Assembly: GCA_009602725.1 (NCBI GenBank)
Contig: WELB01000039.1
Coordinates: 386,351 to 450,350 of the forward strand
From: Spirogloea muscicola
Lineage: Eukaryota; Streptophyta; Zygnematophyceae; Spirogloeales; Spirogloeaceae
DNA length: 64,000 nt
Direction of reading: 5' to 3'
Within the stretch, counting starts at the first letter, position 1, and every line of letters starts with the position of its first letter. The notes beneath the pieces are model-generated. The model saw only the letters and a program-made list of their open reading frames with translations, did not search any database and was not told where the DNA came from. A program made the position numbers and the translations under genes. Of the stretch, positions 46,420 to 58,319 are shown piece after piece.

Positions 46420-49190
46420 CTACAAGTCCTCATCTAGAAGCAGAGGTATGCCTCCATCTCCTAAGTCTGGCGGGGGCCTCGGCTTCTTGGCAAGCCGCTC
46501 TTCTGCAGGCTCAGGCAGCCCTTGTGCATCACTGAAGAGCAGCCGCTTACCAGAGCCCGCGGTGCTGCCCCGACTCTTGTTTGCCTTGATATGATGACCT
46601 CGACATGTGGCGCCAGTAACATTGTCTTCTTTGCCGTCGCACTTGTGGCACACATAACTGTGCTTCTTGTCACACTGCCATCAGAAGTGAGCCACACCGG
46701 TGGTGCGAGACACGAAAGCAAAACGATATGTTGTCGGCGTCGCCAAGAGGTCATCGTAGATTGCAACTGCCACTACTATGTAGCCTTACAGGGTCATCCA
46801 TGGTGTCCTCCCAACGACATATAGCTCTCTCAAGCTGAGACATTTGACTGCTGTCAATTGAAGCAGATGAACAGATGGCCTGCTACTAGGAGCCAGTTGC
46901 AATCTTGTGAAAATTTACGGCAATGGCCGCACAGCAATTTATCACGGAGCTACTAAACAGTAATGAGGAAAGGTTACGTAACATACCTCATCACCCTTAC
47001 TGCAGTAGCCCTTGAGGAAGTCCTGACAGACAGGGGCGTCTGGATGCACACGAACATGCCGGTACGGGCAACTCCCATTTGCACACATCCCTGCAAAGTG
47101 CATCACCCCCCAAAGAACAATCTTCTATATAGCTCTATGGAGTCAAGCCTAGGAACATTCAGAGGAATGCAAAGCCACCGAAAGTGTACTTCAAAGGTTC
47201 TCGCCACAGAGGGAGCGAGACGAAAATGGAGGACCGCCTTGGCCAATGACTGGTCTTGCAAGAAGCACCTACCTTGCAAGTAATAGGAGCAGTCAGGCAT
47301 GCGTTCTGGAATGACCTGCAACAGTGGAGGAATGTAGCACCACACGGGGCGAGTCTATCAGACCAGTAATAGCTTTCTTCTACAGCACTGCCTGTCTCAA
47401 AATCACAGCGAGCATTGGCTGCTCAAGGGTGAGAGCTTGACTGCCTGGCTGAGGACAACGACGAGAACTTACAAGCTATTACCCTTGAATACTAGTCTGG
47501 CGGCGACAGAGGGTGCGACAAACCTTGTGCATCAGAGGGCAATTGTCATCAACACAATTGCCCCTCAAAAACTTCACGCATACTGCCACCTTCTTCTTGT
47601 CATGTATGTAAGGACAGTCCCCGTCTGACTTATTGCACTTGCCAAATCTTGTAAAGAACTGGCAATGCTGCTGCTTCTTGAGCCTTCGGCGACGTGCATT
47701 ATGAAGGCTGTAGCGTAGTCGTGCGCTGCGCAGATTTTTGCAGGACGTACGTCACATTGCTTGGCAGAATATGTGAAGGTAAGGCTTGCAAACAAGCAAA
47801 GCAAGTGTCTCATGATGAGATGTTACAGTGATTTACCACTGCCAAACAAATTGGCCCAAGAGTCAACTTTGCTGAAAGACGTGACTTCTGGCAGTGCTTA
47901 CGGAGAGTTGACCTTAATGAGGCAACTTACCTTGCCAGTACACGTGATGTCGTCTTGGGGTCTCTTATGAGCTTGTTACCGTTGCCTAGCCTCACATAGC
48001 TTGCAAATTAGACAAACGGAATGGTGAGCTGCATTTTAAAGGGTTGACGACGCTCATAGAAGTTGGGCACAGGGAGACTCCCACCTTCCACATGCAGTAA
48101 AGCAAAACACATGTCTTGTGATGCAGACCACGTATGTGCATGGGGCTTTGCATTGCTTCCACTGCTTTACTCACTTAACCCTCCCAAGCGACGCACGCCG
48201 CGGTGTCGAAGGAGAGTTGGGGCTATTCAATCCAGCAACCGGGTCTGCAGAAGGACCAGAATGCATCCATTATTATTCAACAGGAATGACAAGGCAAGGG
48301 ACATGCACAACTTGCCATGTCTGCCAACTATGCACAGAAGCCATACTATGGAAGCAAGAGTATATCATGATGTAGTTTGAGCTTGAGGCACCTGGCAATC
48401 GCTGCAATGTGTGACCCTCTGCATCCATCTTGTACTTCAAAAGGCCGATAGTGACTATCCTCTCACCTAAGACACAGCGAGCGATGAACGGCATGTCAGC
48501 AATATTTAATTGCGCTCGGCATAAGCATGACTTTGGACCTCCAGGCGGGCTTGAGAGTAGCACAGAGAAGAGAACAGCTCCCAAGCAGATCGTCTCGTCG
48601 TACCTTGATGCAGACTTCGTGCAAGAGTGTGTAGCGGAGGACCCTTTCTGGCTGCCTCAATCCTAGTGACAGCAGCCTTGGCACCAGCCTGCACAGCCTT
48701 CTCCTTGCCCTCCCTCCTCTGCTTCTCAACCTTTACGAGCGCCAGTGTGGCAGCCTGATTGCATGTTTCAGACAAACTAGGAATAAGCTCGCTGCACACT
48801 GCCTGTGGCCCATTTGCTCGAAATTTTCTGTTTGGCAGAAATAGGTGAGGCCCAGCCAATGGAGGCAAGCTCAGCAAGCCTCGCAGTCTGATCTTCCTGA
48901 GCCTGGTTCATGTGCACAGCCATGTCAGGGGGAAGACCCAGAAGCTTCAGCCGAGCATTCTGGACTGAGTGGGATTGCGGACCTGGTCGGCCGACCGCCG
49001 CCGCTTCTCGATGGACTCGGTCCAGGTCAGGCTGGCCCTGCTTGTGCTCCGAAGCCCCATGCGTTGCAGCACATAGCCATGCCCTGCGCGCCGGTATAGC
49101 GTCTCCACCGGCCGCTGTTTTGACGGTGATCTCCTGTAAATGGAAGAGAAGTTGTTGCGAGAGCCAGCCCCTTGCCATCATGTCAGTCAC
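46420..49190 (-). CDS. CCCH zinc-finger protein, ZC3H3-like
   Basis: Nuclear RNA-processing type zinc-finger protein; the animal homologue ZC3H3 works in mRNA polyadenylation and export. CCCH fingers in order on the minus strand: CQFFTRFGKCNKSDGDCPYI then H (47645-47585), CVKFLRGNCVDDNCPLMH (47575-47525), CSYYLQ spliced to GMCANGSCPYRH (47320-47280 and 47092-47060) and CQDFLKGYCSKGDE spliced to QCDKKHSYVC (about 47030-46985 and 46690-46650). The spacing C-x7-C-x4-C-x3-H and the phrase CxDFLKGYC are typical of ZC3H3. Upstream, VTIGLLKYKMDAEGHTLQRL (48470-48400) matches the block preceding the fingers in that family, and 48877-48650 holds a Lys/Ala-rich coiled segment. The protein ends PPPDLGDGGIPLLLDEDL at a TAG at 46420-46422. 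The N-terminus is not resolved; 49190 is the first ATG of the last frame I could follow and may be wrong. Confidence 0.75.
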
Positions 49191-49989
49191 CTTACGTGCA
49201 AAGACCCATGTTCAGTCATCACACTTAGCGCACGCCTTAGGAACCAGCAAAGGTGCATAATGGTGGCCATTCTTGCAAAGGTCAGCGAGGCCGGGACTGA
49301 GCTCGCTTGGGCACACCTCAGCAGTGCGAGGAGGGAGCCTCGCGGCGGCGGAGACACGAGGGTGGCGAGCCGCCGCTGCTGCAGCAGCAGCGCCCCTCGG
49401 GGCGACGACCGGTTCCAGCTGAACTGCAGCCGTTGTCGCCTCACTGGCGAACCGGCGGCCGATGCGGCGCCGCGCCACGGCGCTGGGGCACCAGGGGCCT
49501 CGCCGACGACGGCTGCCGCGGCCTTGGCGCGGCTCCATGTCCTCAGCCTGGCGTTGGGCCCTGCCAGCTGTGGCACCCTCTGCTGGGTGCTGGGCCCTGT
49601 TGCTGCGACACAGAAAACCACATGCAGTGGGAAGCAAGCCCGTCGATTTGAACCTGTGAACTACAGATCGAGAAAATGTTGCGCTGCTTTCCATCTGAGC
49701 TAAGAAGGCAATCCGCGGCACCGCCAAGCTCGTCGCCAGCTTGCGGGCCAGCGGCGGCAGAGCGAGCAGCGCGGCGGGGCGGCCGGTCGCCGAGAGGAGC
49801 AGCGGCGCAGACCTCTCGCGGCGTCCGGCAGCGCCAGGCTCAGCTGCGCAGCGCCACGGGCGCCGAAGCTCTGCGGAGGTCCCTCTCCGCCAGGCCTCGC
49901 GAGCGGACCCGCCGCCTTCGGCCCGAGGACCAGCTGGTGCCGCCGCGTCTTCAGGTAGGGCGCACCGCCGCCGGTGGCTGAGCCCGGCA

Positions 49990-50025
<36 letters not shown>

Positions 50026-50375
50026 TCGACGGCGGCAGATTTTCCCGATATTCCAGAGCCCTTTGCGGCCTTTCCGAGCACAGCGGCTGCAGCGCGGCCG
50101 CCGTCTTGAGCGGGCCCGCGCTTGGCGGAGGCCCGCTGCTGCCCCGCCTCCACGCGGCCCTTCATGGCGGTCCGAAGAAGGCCGCCGAGATCAGTGGCAG
50201 CTGCCCTCGGCGCCGCGCCCGCCGCAGCTCCACAGGGGCGGCGTACCAGCGGCAAGCCTCCATGGCCGGCTCGCTGGCCCGGCAATCGAGCGCCTGCCAG
50301 GCGACGCAGCGGAGGGCGCGCGGGCGGCGGCAGCGACGGACCCGCTCGCAGCCGCGCGCCGGCATGGCTGCCTCC
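49191..50375. other. GC-rich divergent upstream region
   Basis: Lies between the ZC3H3-like gene (-) and the exchanger (+). Long open frames on both strands are compositional; a GGC repeat runs at about 49990-50030. May contain 5' exons of the ZC3H3-like gene. Confidence 0.35.
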
Positions 50376-50442
50376 NNNNNNNNNNNNNNNNNNNNNNNNN
50401 NNNNNNNNNNNNNNNNNNNNNNNNNNNNNNNNNNNNNNNNNN
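50376..50442. other. Assembly gap (67 N)
   Basis: Run of N directly followed by a GCC repeat, 33 bases before the exchanger start codon. Confidence 0.97.
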
Positions 50443-50475
50443 GCCGCCGCCGCCGCCGCCGAAGCTGCCGTGGCC

Positions 50476-53139
50476 ATGGCGGGCCAGCAGCAGAGCGCGC
50501 CGGCGGCGGCGCTCGTTTGCTCCTTCCTCATGGTCGTCGCGCTGGTCGTGGCGTACGTCACCAAGAAGTGCGCCTTCGTCTACCTCCCCGAGTCAGGTGC
50601 GCCGGCGGCGGCAGTGGCGCCGGCGGCGCCGGCGGCGCCGGCTCTGCCATCGGCTGAGCCGCATCCTCGCCGCTGCGCCATGGCGGGGCCCTGCACGCTA
50701 GCGCTTAGGGTTCAGGGTTCAGGACTTTGGGCTCTCTCTGACCGGCGCCACGGCCCGCCTCGGCGCGACGGCAGCGAGCGCCATGCTGCTGGGCATGGCG
50801 GTGGGCGGCATGACGACGGCGCTGGGTGCCGACGTGGACCTCAGCTTCGACTCCGCCCTCTTCTTCTACGCCCTCCTCCCCATCATCATCTTCAACGCCG
50901 GCTACGCCCTCAAGAAGAAGGTGCGCCGATCATCCAATCCAACGCCCAATTCTGCAATGTGTGTAATTATCGTCTTCAATGCTGGCTATGCCCTCAAGAA
51001 GAAGGTGTGCGTCCGCCACCGCCGCCACAGCCCTTGCTGCGGCCTGCCTCGGCCGGTGTTCGGCTGACGCTGCGCTTCGGCGGCTCTGCCGCAGGACTTC
51101 TTCCGCAACTTCACGACCATCGTCCTCTTTGCGGTCGTGGGCACCATCATCTCGACGCTCTGCTACGGCCTCGCCACGTACCTGCTCTTCGAGGCCGGCC
51201 TCGTCACGCACCTCTCGCCGCGCTCGCCGCTGCTCGAGAGCCTCATGTTCGGGTCCCTCGTCTCGGCCATCGACCCCGTCGGCACCCTCTCCATCTTCCA
51301 AGGTGACACTGAGGACCTTGAACTTTTCTCAAGAGTGAAGGTGGCAACTTGCATTGTGCTCGACACACTGGAATTGTCACTGTCATCCACCATGTCCGCA
51401 GCTTAGGATGCTGATGGCGGCACTCATGCTGAATATTGCCACCCTCGCTCACTTTCGCCTTTCTCACAGATGTCCAAGCGCCGCCGCTCCTCTACAACCT
51501 GGTGTTTGGCGAGAGCCTGGTCAACGATGCCGTCTCCATTGTCCTCTTCCACACATTTGTGAGGCTTCGTGCTCTCATACCGGTGTAAGCGTCATGGTCT
51601 AGGATCCAAGTGCAAGGACTTGCTACTTTGCGGTGGCTCCCAAGAAGAGACTCCAAGTTGTTGCAGACTAGACCGAGACCACTCTGTGCTCGTGGCATGC
51701 ACCTCCCACTGCGAGTCCACACGGGTCTGGCTGACATGAAATCATGGCATGTTGGGGTGGTTTGTGCACCTACAGGAGTCATTTGTCGGTAAGGAGTTCT
51801 CCATGGGTACCATCGTCCTTGCCATAGGTCAGTGCTGCGTTTCTGGACATGAAGGCTAGAAATGTGGGGCTTTACTTTCAGTGACATACCCTTCTTGCAA
51901 TCCAAGCAGGCCTGCATCAGGTGTGGCATGCACTGTATGGCTTGATGGATAGACCTCATGTTGTCATTGTAGTTTGCTTAGTATGAGTCGTCTCACGCAA
52001 TGTAGCACTTACTGCAACATGGATGAGTTACCAGGATAATATTCACTAAAGCAGCAACACTGGTGTCTTATGCTCCACTTGTCTTCATCTCGCCTTCAGG
52101 ATGGTTCTGCGTCATCACAGTCGGGTCCATTCTCCTGGGCATACTGGTGTCTCTCGCCTTTGCCTTCCTCCTGAAGCAGGTGGACAGCGACACCGAGTTT
52201 GCGCGCTTCGAGCTCGCCTTCATCCTCCTCTCGGCCTACATCTCATACTCTGTTGCAGAGGTGCTGGGCCTCTCGGGCATCATGGCGCTCTTCTTCTGTG
52301 GCATCTGCGGAGCACACTACAGCTACCACAATATCTCCGAGGCGAGCCGTGTCAGCTCCAAGCATGCCTTTGAGGCGCTCGCATACATGGCGGAGATCTT
52401 CGTCTACGCTTACCTCGGGATGCAGGTCGTCATCATGGAGCATGAGGCAGACTTTGGCCTCCTTATCTCGGCACTCCCGCTTTGTCTCCTCTCGAGAGCC
52501 CTCAACATCTACCCTCTCGCCTGGTTGGCAAACAAAGGCAGGTGGGTGTGGAGTCCTGTGACACCGCCGGTGTCAGGTCACAACGCGAAGTGTGCCGTTG
52601 TGCCACTGTCGGCAGAGGTGCTGACCACGTTGGAGATCTTTTCGTGACTCCTAAGTCTTGTGGACTCTGCTCTGCCGTGTTACTCGACTGAGAAGTGGAA
52701 GTCGCCGTGCAGGTCAAGAAAGATAAGCAACAGCATGAAGCTTGTGATGTGGGTCTCGGGCCTTCGCGGAGCGATCGCGTATGCGCTGGCAATCAACATG
52801 CCGTCGGAGAATCTGGCATTGGAGACGACGACACTGTACATTGTGGTGACAACGACGTTGATCTTTGGTGGGGCCACTGGCCCGCTCGTGCGCAGCCTCG
52901 GGCTGGTTCAGGGCCTGGCGACAAGCAGGTCGGCACAGAGCCAGCGGTTGTTGGAGCTGGCAAATGAAAAGAGCGAACCAGATAACTCTGACCGGTCTTC
53001 CGAGCATAGGCCATCCTCTGATGGCTTTCACAGCACATTTAGATGGGTGGACCACAACTATCTGAGGCCTATGTTTGGAGGAGAACTTGAGCGGCCACTA
53101 CTGGATGATATTCTGTCCGACGGAGATCCTTCGCGATGA
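50476..53139 (+). CDS. Na+/H+ exchanger, CPA1 family (NHE8 / NHX5-6-like)
   Basis: Multi-pass cation/proton antiporter; relatives act in Golgi and endosomes to set luminal pH and ion content. Exons: 50476-50596, about 50709 or 50723-50922, 51095-51301, 51471-51557, about 51776-51828, about 52100-52541 and about 52712-53139. First exon MAGQQQSAPAAALVCSFLMV is a hydrophobic segment. Family blocks: LFFYALLPIIIFNAGYALKK (amiloride-site region), FFRNFTTIVLFAVVGTIIS, FGSLVSAIDPVGTLSIFQ, LLYNLVFGESLVNDAVSIVL with the FGES-ND ion-binding motif (51500), SVAEVLGLSGIMALFFCGI, HAFEALAYMAEIFVYAYLGM and VMWVSGLRGAIAYALA (52745). The cytosolic tail is short and acidic, ending DDILSDGDPSR at a TGA at 53137-53139. 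The acceptor before exon 2 sits in a TTCAGGGTTCAG telomere-like tract. Convergent with the SET gene. Confidence 0.93.
50882..51005 (+). repeat. Duplicated exon end with a second donor site
   Basis: ATCTTCAACGCCGGCTACGC then CTCAAGAAGAAGGTGCG ends exon 2 at 50922. A second version, encoding IIVFNAGYALKKK and ending AAGAAGAAGGTGTG, lies in the intron at about 50966-51005. Both end in a usable GT donor. The copies differ at mostly synonymous positions. Confidence 0.8.
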
Positions 53140-53776
53140 GGTGCGTGTCTCTGCACCACAAGCTGTGCGCGCTGTCTTTCTGCTTTCTCTGTTGGCTGGC
53201 AACACATGACAAGCTTGTTGGCTGCATCTGATGTCTTATTAATTTGTAGCTACTTAGAGGTGACTAAATTCTGGGAATTGGTAAAAAGCTCACACCCACA
53301 AAAACCTTGCTTATACTGTGCAGGCAGTGCTTTGCTTCGAGCTTGCTATCTCTGTCACCACCCTAAACGCAAGTGGCTTGCCAGCCTTAGTCTCAACATG
53401 CCAGTTGGTACATATCAAATGCAGGTCTGCCATCTCTTCTTGTGCTAAGTGGGTGTTCAAAGGTAGTGTATTGCAGCTATGCCCTTGTCTCCAAATTCTA
53501 GGAGGTGCACTCCTGTGCGCAATGGCTTGTACATGGATGCTTGCTAATGCTTGAAGCTAGGACTTACATATCATGTCACCTTTCCTGCAGGTCAGAGGTG
53601 ATCTGCCATCTGACTTTGTTGTGCTAATATTAGCACAGCTGGGTGTCCAGCATGGACATTAGTAGGTAAGTAGGCTTAGTAGGCCCTGTTACCACCTTTC
53701 ATGATACTAATATTCGCAAGGAAAAAGACTGAAGCGAATGGAGTACAGTCCAAATCGAGTATTGATTGCAGCATAC
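53140..53776. other. Convergent 3' region
   Basis: Spacer between the exchanger and SET gene ends. No ORF or repeat recognised. Confidence 0.5.
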
Positions 53777-56700
53777 TTATTTGGCCAAAGTTCTCCATGT
53801 TCTCTGAAGGGCCAGCTGGGCCTTGCGGACTGTGGCCATCTCCTGAGCAACTGCTTGCAGTGCGTGCTGCTGTGCTGATGCATACTCCTGTTGGTGCAAA
53901 AACCACCGAGAGTCAACTAAACCAGTAGCAGATCTGCAAGTCGTTCTTGCTTGAAAAATCTGAAAGCAGGTGAGACATTATCCGTAATACAAGGCCCTGT
54001 AGCATAAAGCTCTAGAAGAAAGCAAGCCTTTACTTTATGTTAAGCCAAGCAGTACCGTGCTAGCCAGGGTCGCTTTGCCATCGGGGCTCTGTTTCACAGG
54101 GTAACTTGCAAGCTTGCTTTCAAATGTCACCAGTAGGTGCTCTAGTACCTGCACAGCAGAGATGCATTACTAAAGTCTACTGGGTCTTCAAGGAGAGTGT
54201 GTCCTACTTTCAAGCATGAAATCGAATGCAAGAGTGCAAGTACTGGGGATTAGTTGCTTTACTTTGAACTTGGCTACTGCAGCAAGTAAGCATTACAGTA
54301 GGAAAACGAAAATGGCAAAGAGAGGATGCAAGTGCCAAAGCTTTGGCCGCAAGGCTCAGATTGCCGTACTTGGACCTCGTTTTGTGAGCTGATGCGCCTG
54401 GAGCAGCGAGCAAGACAGGAAGTGGCAGAGTGGCCACGACCCCACCCAAGTTGCTTTAACTCCGCCCCTGAGGCCAGGAGAGCGCGAGTCCAGGCCATCA
54501 CCTCCAAGCTAACTCCAGAAGGCAGCAGCGTGAAGACGGCACTTTCTGAAGTGGCCAACATTACGCCCAATAAATCAGAAAGAACAAGAACTCTCCTACA
54601 GAAGAAGCAGTGACAAGCATACCTGCATTACATATCAAGCAATTCAAGCATGAACATCCTTAGCTTGATACTGCAGTAGCCACACTACTCATGCTAAAGC
54701 TTGGGAAAGGTACCAATGGGAAAGCCGGCAGCTGCTAGGAGTGAGGAGTTTGACTTAGCGGCGGGAGGGCCAAGGTCAACTGCCTGCCCCACTAGACAAC
54801 AAATTAGCGAAGTGAAGGCAGGCACAACCCCTTCTGAAAAGGTGATGCAAAAGAGACGTTAGATTACTGCCTGACTGGATGCTGGCTCATGCTGGCAATG
54901 CTGCCAGGGGAATGAAGTCCAAGTAATGTACTGCAAAAACGTCAAGAGTAATCACCATGAAGTCTACTGCAGTGTTTGGATGGTTGGACAAAGCGAATCC
55001 ATAGTCGAGGAATAGCTGGCCAGCACTCAGGTGTGGCCCGTACGAGTCAAACACCTGCTCCCCAGCTCTGTAGCTTCTGTGTGCCCGTAGTGTAGCAGAC
55101 CTTGACGTATAATCATATGTAAGACAAGACTCTCGACCTGCCACACTGCTGTGGTTCAACATGTCTGCGTATGGCACCAAGGTCAGCGTCTCCTCATCCT
55201 GCATAACAGACATATACGTTGACACAAAATCAACAGCAGGACAGGTAAAGGAGAATGATGGACAGTGTTTGCAACTCTACACATTCTATGCCAAGGTCTC
55301 CACAAATGTCAAAGTGAGCATAACTTTCAATTGTAAGCTTATCACTTCTGCGCAAGAGCAATAGGAAGGGTTCTGTAGAATGTGACTAAGCTAGCTCTGT
55401 AACATCTCGATGGCTGGCATTCACTAAAAGTACATGCTACATTGAGGTCACTTGGGAATATGAGTAGGACCTCACAGTTACCAAGATATACGGAAAAGGA
55501 GCGACTCAAGAGGATAGCGGCCGCCCAACAAACACCCTCTTTTGTCAAGAATTTGCTGGAATATGTAAGATCCAAGTTGGCACAACCTGCAGCAATGCTG
55601 ATTGCATCCCAGTCACCTCTGCACTAATCCAGTCACGGTCAGAAGATGCGAAACTTCTCAACACCTTCACCATTGAGGAAAGAGGGATCTGTCATGGCGT
55701 ATGTATAAGTGGCAGCAATCAGACTGAGCCAGAAATCTCAGGCTTCTTACTTGCACTGCATCAGGCGCCGGTGTAGAGCCAAGCAACTGCGTTCCTTGCA
55801 GCAGAGTTTCTTGCAAGTCCTGGTGCACATGCCATGCAATGAATGGCTTTTATAATCACGACTGAGCAACTCTGTAATATGCAATGCATGCGGATGGCTA
55901 GCAAGTCGGCATTGCAGTATAATGAGAGGTTACCCTCCTTCCTGCACTTGATCAAATTACCATTGGCCACATCAGAGGGTGGTTGTGCTGCAGCTCCTCC
56001 TCACAAGGTAGAGAATCAATGTAGGGGTGCCAGAAGCTACTATTCCCAAGAGACCTCTCATAGAGGAGATGGAAGCAGAGGGCTTGCCAAGAGGACAGAT
56101 TCGCCTGCCTTATGGCAGGCCCGATGCTTGGGCAGGCATTGGCTGTCTGCCACCAGTGGAAGGGAAAGCAGCATCAGGGGCCACACTGGTACAGCCCAAA
56201 CCTGAACGTAAAGCGAGATTCCCTTCCGCATGACGTTGTCATTGGCGTGGCAAGCAAATTGGGTGTATGGCACACAGAATTTCAGGAAGTGGGACAGGAA
56301 GTGGAGCTGAGGTCTACTTTCAGGGCTTCGTGATCAACCTCAATGGACATGAATGCCGCCCTTGGAACATCAACAACGACGTCCAACTTTTGTACACCGC
56401 CCGGTCCAGCAATGCAACCGTAGCCTGCGAAGCCGAGAGGGCCGTCTTTCTTGCTGGTAGAGTAGACCAAGCTCAGGTTGCAAGCATCATGCCCCAGCCC
56501 GGCCAACCAGCTTTGCAAGGATGCAGCCTTCTTCTCAGGCGATTCAGACCCTGTTCCGTGCAAACAAAGGCAATGCTATTCAACACTCTTTGCTTCAGCC
56601 TGTTGTTCCACTGCATCGAGCAAGCAAATGCTCCTGAGGAAGTAGCAGCAGGTGGCGTTTGCTGCGGGACAACAAGAAGAAGGCTCGACCCTCACTCTTC

Positions 56701-57491
56701 AGTCTCAAGGCCCTGTGGGGTGGTGATGGGACCTCGGCAGCCGCCCAAGTCACCAGCCCCGGCAGCACGGCTGCGTGCATGAGTGGCAGCGTGTGCGGGA
56801 GCGTGCCGCAGGCTACTTTACCTCCTCCACTCTGACTCTGCTGCAGACGGCAAGCTGTGTCACATCAGCTGAGATGCAAGCTTCTTAGCTGCACTGACAA
56901 AATGACCTTCAGTCTCATACGCCAAGCATTGCTTGACCTTGATCAGATGAGCATGCACTCTGAGCAAACGCAGCAGGCCTTGGTAGTGGGCCAGCTACCC
57001 AAGTCCGCTTCGCTGGTCCGTTGTGGGCTAGGCCGCCTCCGGCCCGTCCTTGGCGGCGCGAAGCTGCGCCAGACGCTGTTGCCGGCGCCGCACCTCGGCA
57101 AGCTCCTGCTCCGTCGGCGAGAAGAGGGTGTCGTACAAAAACTTCTGGAGCTGCAGTGACAGCGGTAACAGGGGTCACTCGCTGCAGCTCAGCAGCTGGC
57201 GGCCATCTCCGCAGCTCCGCGGAGATGGCCCAACAACCCAACAAATGCGCACACTGCTGGCGGCCACCATGGCTGCTTCCAGCGCGCCAGGGCCTTGCGG
57301 ACAGCGAGCAGCAGAGAAAAGGAGTGTGTGTTGAGTGATGGAGGGTTCGAGTGATGAGCAGCGGGCGAGGTTTTAGCTCGCACCGGCGCGAGGGCGTGCT
57401 GGCGGCCGCCGAAGTCGGAGGCGAGCAGCGCGGCGGCGGCGGCGGCCGTGAGCAGCGCCGTCGCCACCCGCATCCGCCGGTCGAAGTCCAT
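53777..57491 (-). CDS. SET-domain lysine methyltransferase, Rubisco LSMT / SETD3 class
   Basis: SAM-dependent protein lysine methyltransferase with the split SET plus Rubisco-LSMT substrate-binding architecture. Segments in order on the minus strand: MDFDRRMRVATALLTAAAAA (57491, a hydrophobic or targeting N-terminus), LQKFLYDTLFSPTEQELAEV (57155), LQSWLAGLGHDACNLSLVYS and VVVDVPRAAFMSIE (56520-56300), FWHPYIDSLPCEEELQ then HPLMWP (56030-55965), ETLLQGTQLLGSTPAPDAV (55810-55755), RDWISAEVTGMQSALLQ (55630), LTLVPYADMLNHSS (55190) with the SET NH motif, RAGEQVFDSYGPHLSAGQLF and LDYGFALSNHPNTAVDF (55065-54965), then the C-terminal helical domain EVMAWTRALLASGAELKQLG (54510) and AVAQEMATVRKAQLALQRTW, ending RTLAK at a TAA at 53777-53779. 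Whether it is plastid-targeted is not clear. Family members methylate the Rubisco large subunit or fructose-bisphosphate aldolase; the substrate cannot be read from sequence. Confidence 0.82.
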
Positions 57492-57495
57492 GCCC

Positions 57496-57526
<31 letters not shown>

Positions 57527-58319
57527 CGCTGCCGCTGCGAGGCGCAGTGTGGATGAGGTGACTGCGAAGCCCTGAATCCTGTACTAGTGCACTCGCAGGC
57601 CAACCGAGTGCAACACCAAGTGGAAATATAAACATTTAATCCAGGAGAACGCGGCTGCTGATATGCAGGGGTGGCTGTGAAGCCAGTGCATAGTAATGCA
57701 AACAGCTTCGTCCAGTGTAAGGCTATGGCTGTGAGAGGCCAGCCAGAAAATTGGAATGCACAAAGCATGGAGAGGGAAATTGGAGTGAACCTAACTCANG
57801 CCATGCAATGGCGGTGGCGGCGGCAGCCGCCGGGCCGCGACGCCACCGCCGCCGCCGCCGCCGCCGAGGGCAACGAGCCGATGGCCGCTTCCGTTGCTGG
57901 CCGGTGAGGCCCCACCCGGCCCATGCCGCTCGCCGAGCAGTCTCGCGGAGCTCGGCTAAGTCGCTCGGCTTCGCAACGCCGGGCCTGTGGACACAACCGG
58001 CGCCACAATGGCAGAGCTACACCATCTCATGCATGGCTGTGCGGTCTTGGCTCCTTCCGGCCCTTTGGACCTTGTTCATTCCTTCTGGGCTGGCCATTCA
58101 CGATCCCCGCCCCCTTTGGAAGAGCTCACGCCGTCCTGACGCTAACGGCGAGTAGCGAACGGCGGGGTGTCGTCTTGGCTATCGGTTGCTGTGGCGCTAC
58201 TGGCTGTGGCGGCGTCCATGGCCTGACGCTGTGCTCAGCGCCCTGCAGGCCCCCGCAGTCGACGCTGGCGGCGTCGAGGAGTCCCCCTGCAGTTGCGGCC
58301 CGCGCGAGCCAGAGCCCCA
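57492..58319. other. Divergent upstream region with two hairpin repeats
   Basis: GGC repeat at 57497-57530, GGGCTGG-type repeats at about 57718-57760 (minus) and 58046-58125 (plus), one ambiguous base at 57800. The first exon of the methyltransferase at 58.3 kb may start here (an ATG at about 57807 precedes a GCC repeat and a GTGAGG donor at about 57905), but I cannot prove it. Confidence 0.45.

Noticed and set aside
49212-50564. 450-codon open frame on the minus strand
   Set aside because: Crosses the gap and lies antisense to the exchanger start; no motif.
50122-51306. 394-codon open frame on the plus strand
   Set aside because: It runs through the N gap and through the exchanger exons in another frame; Ala/Arg-rich composition explains it.
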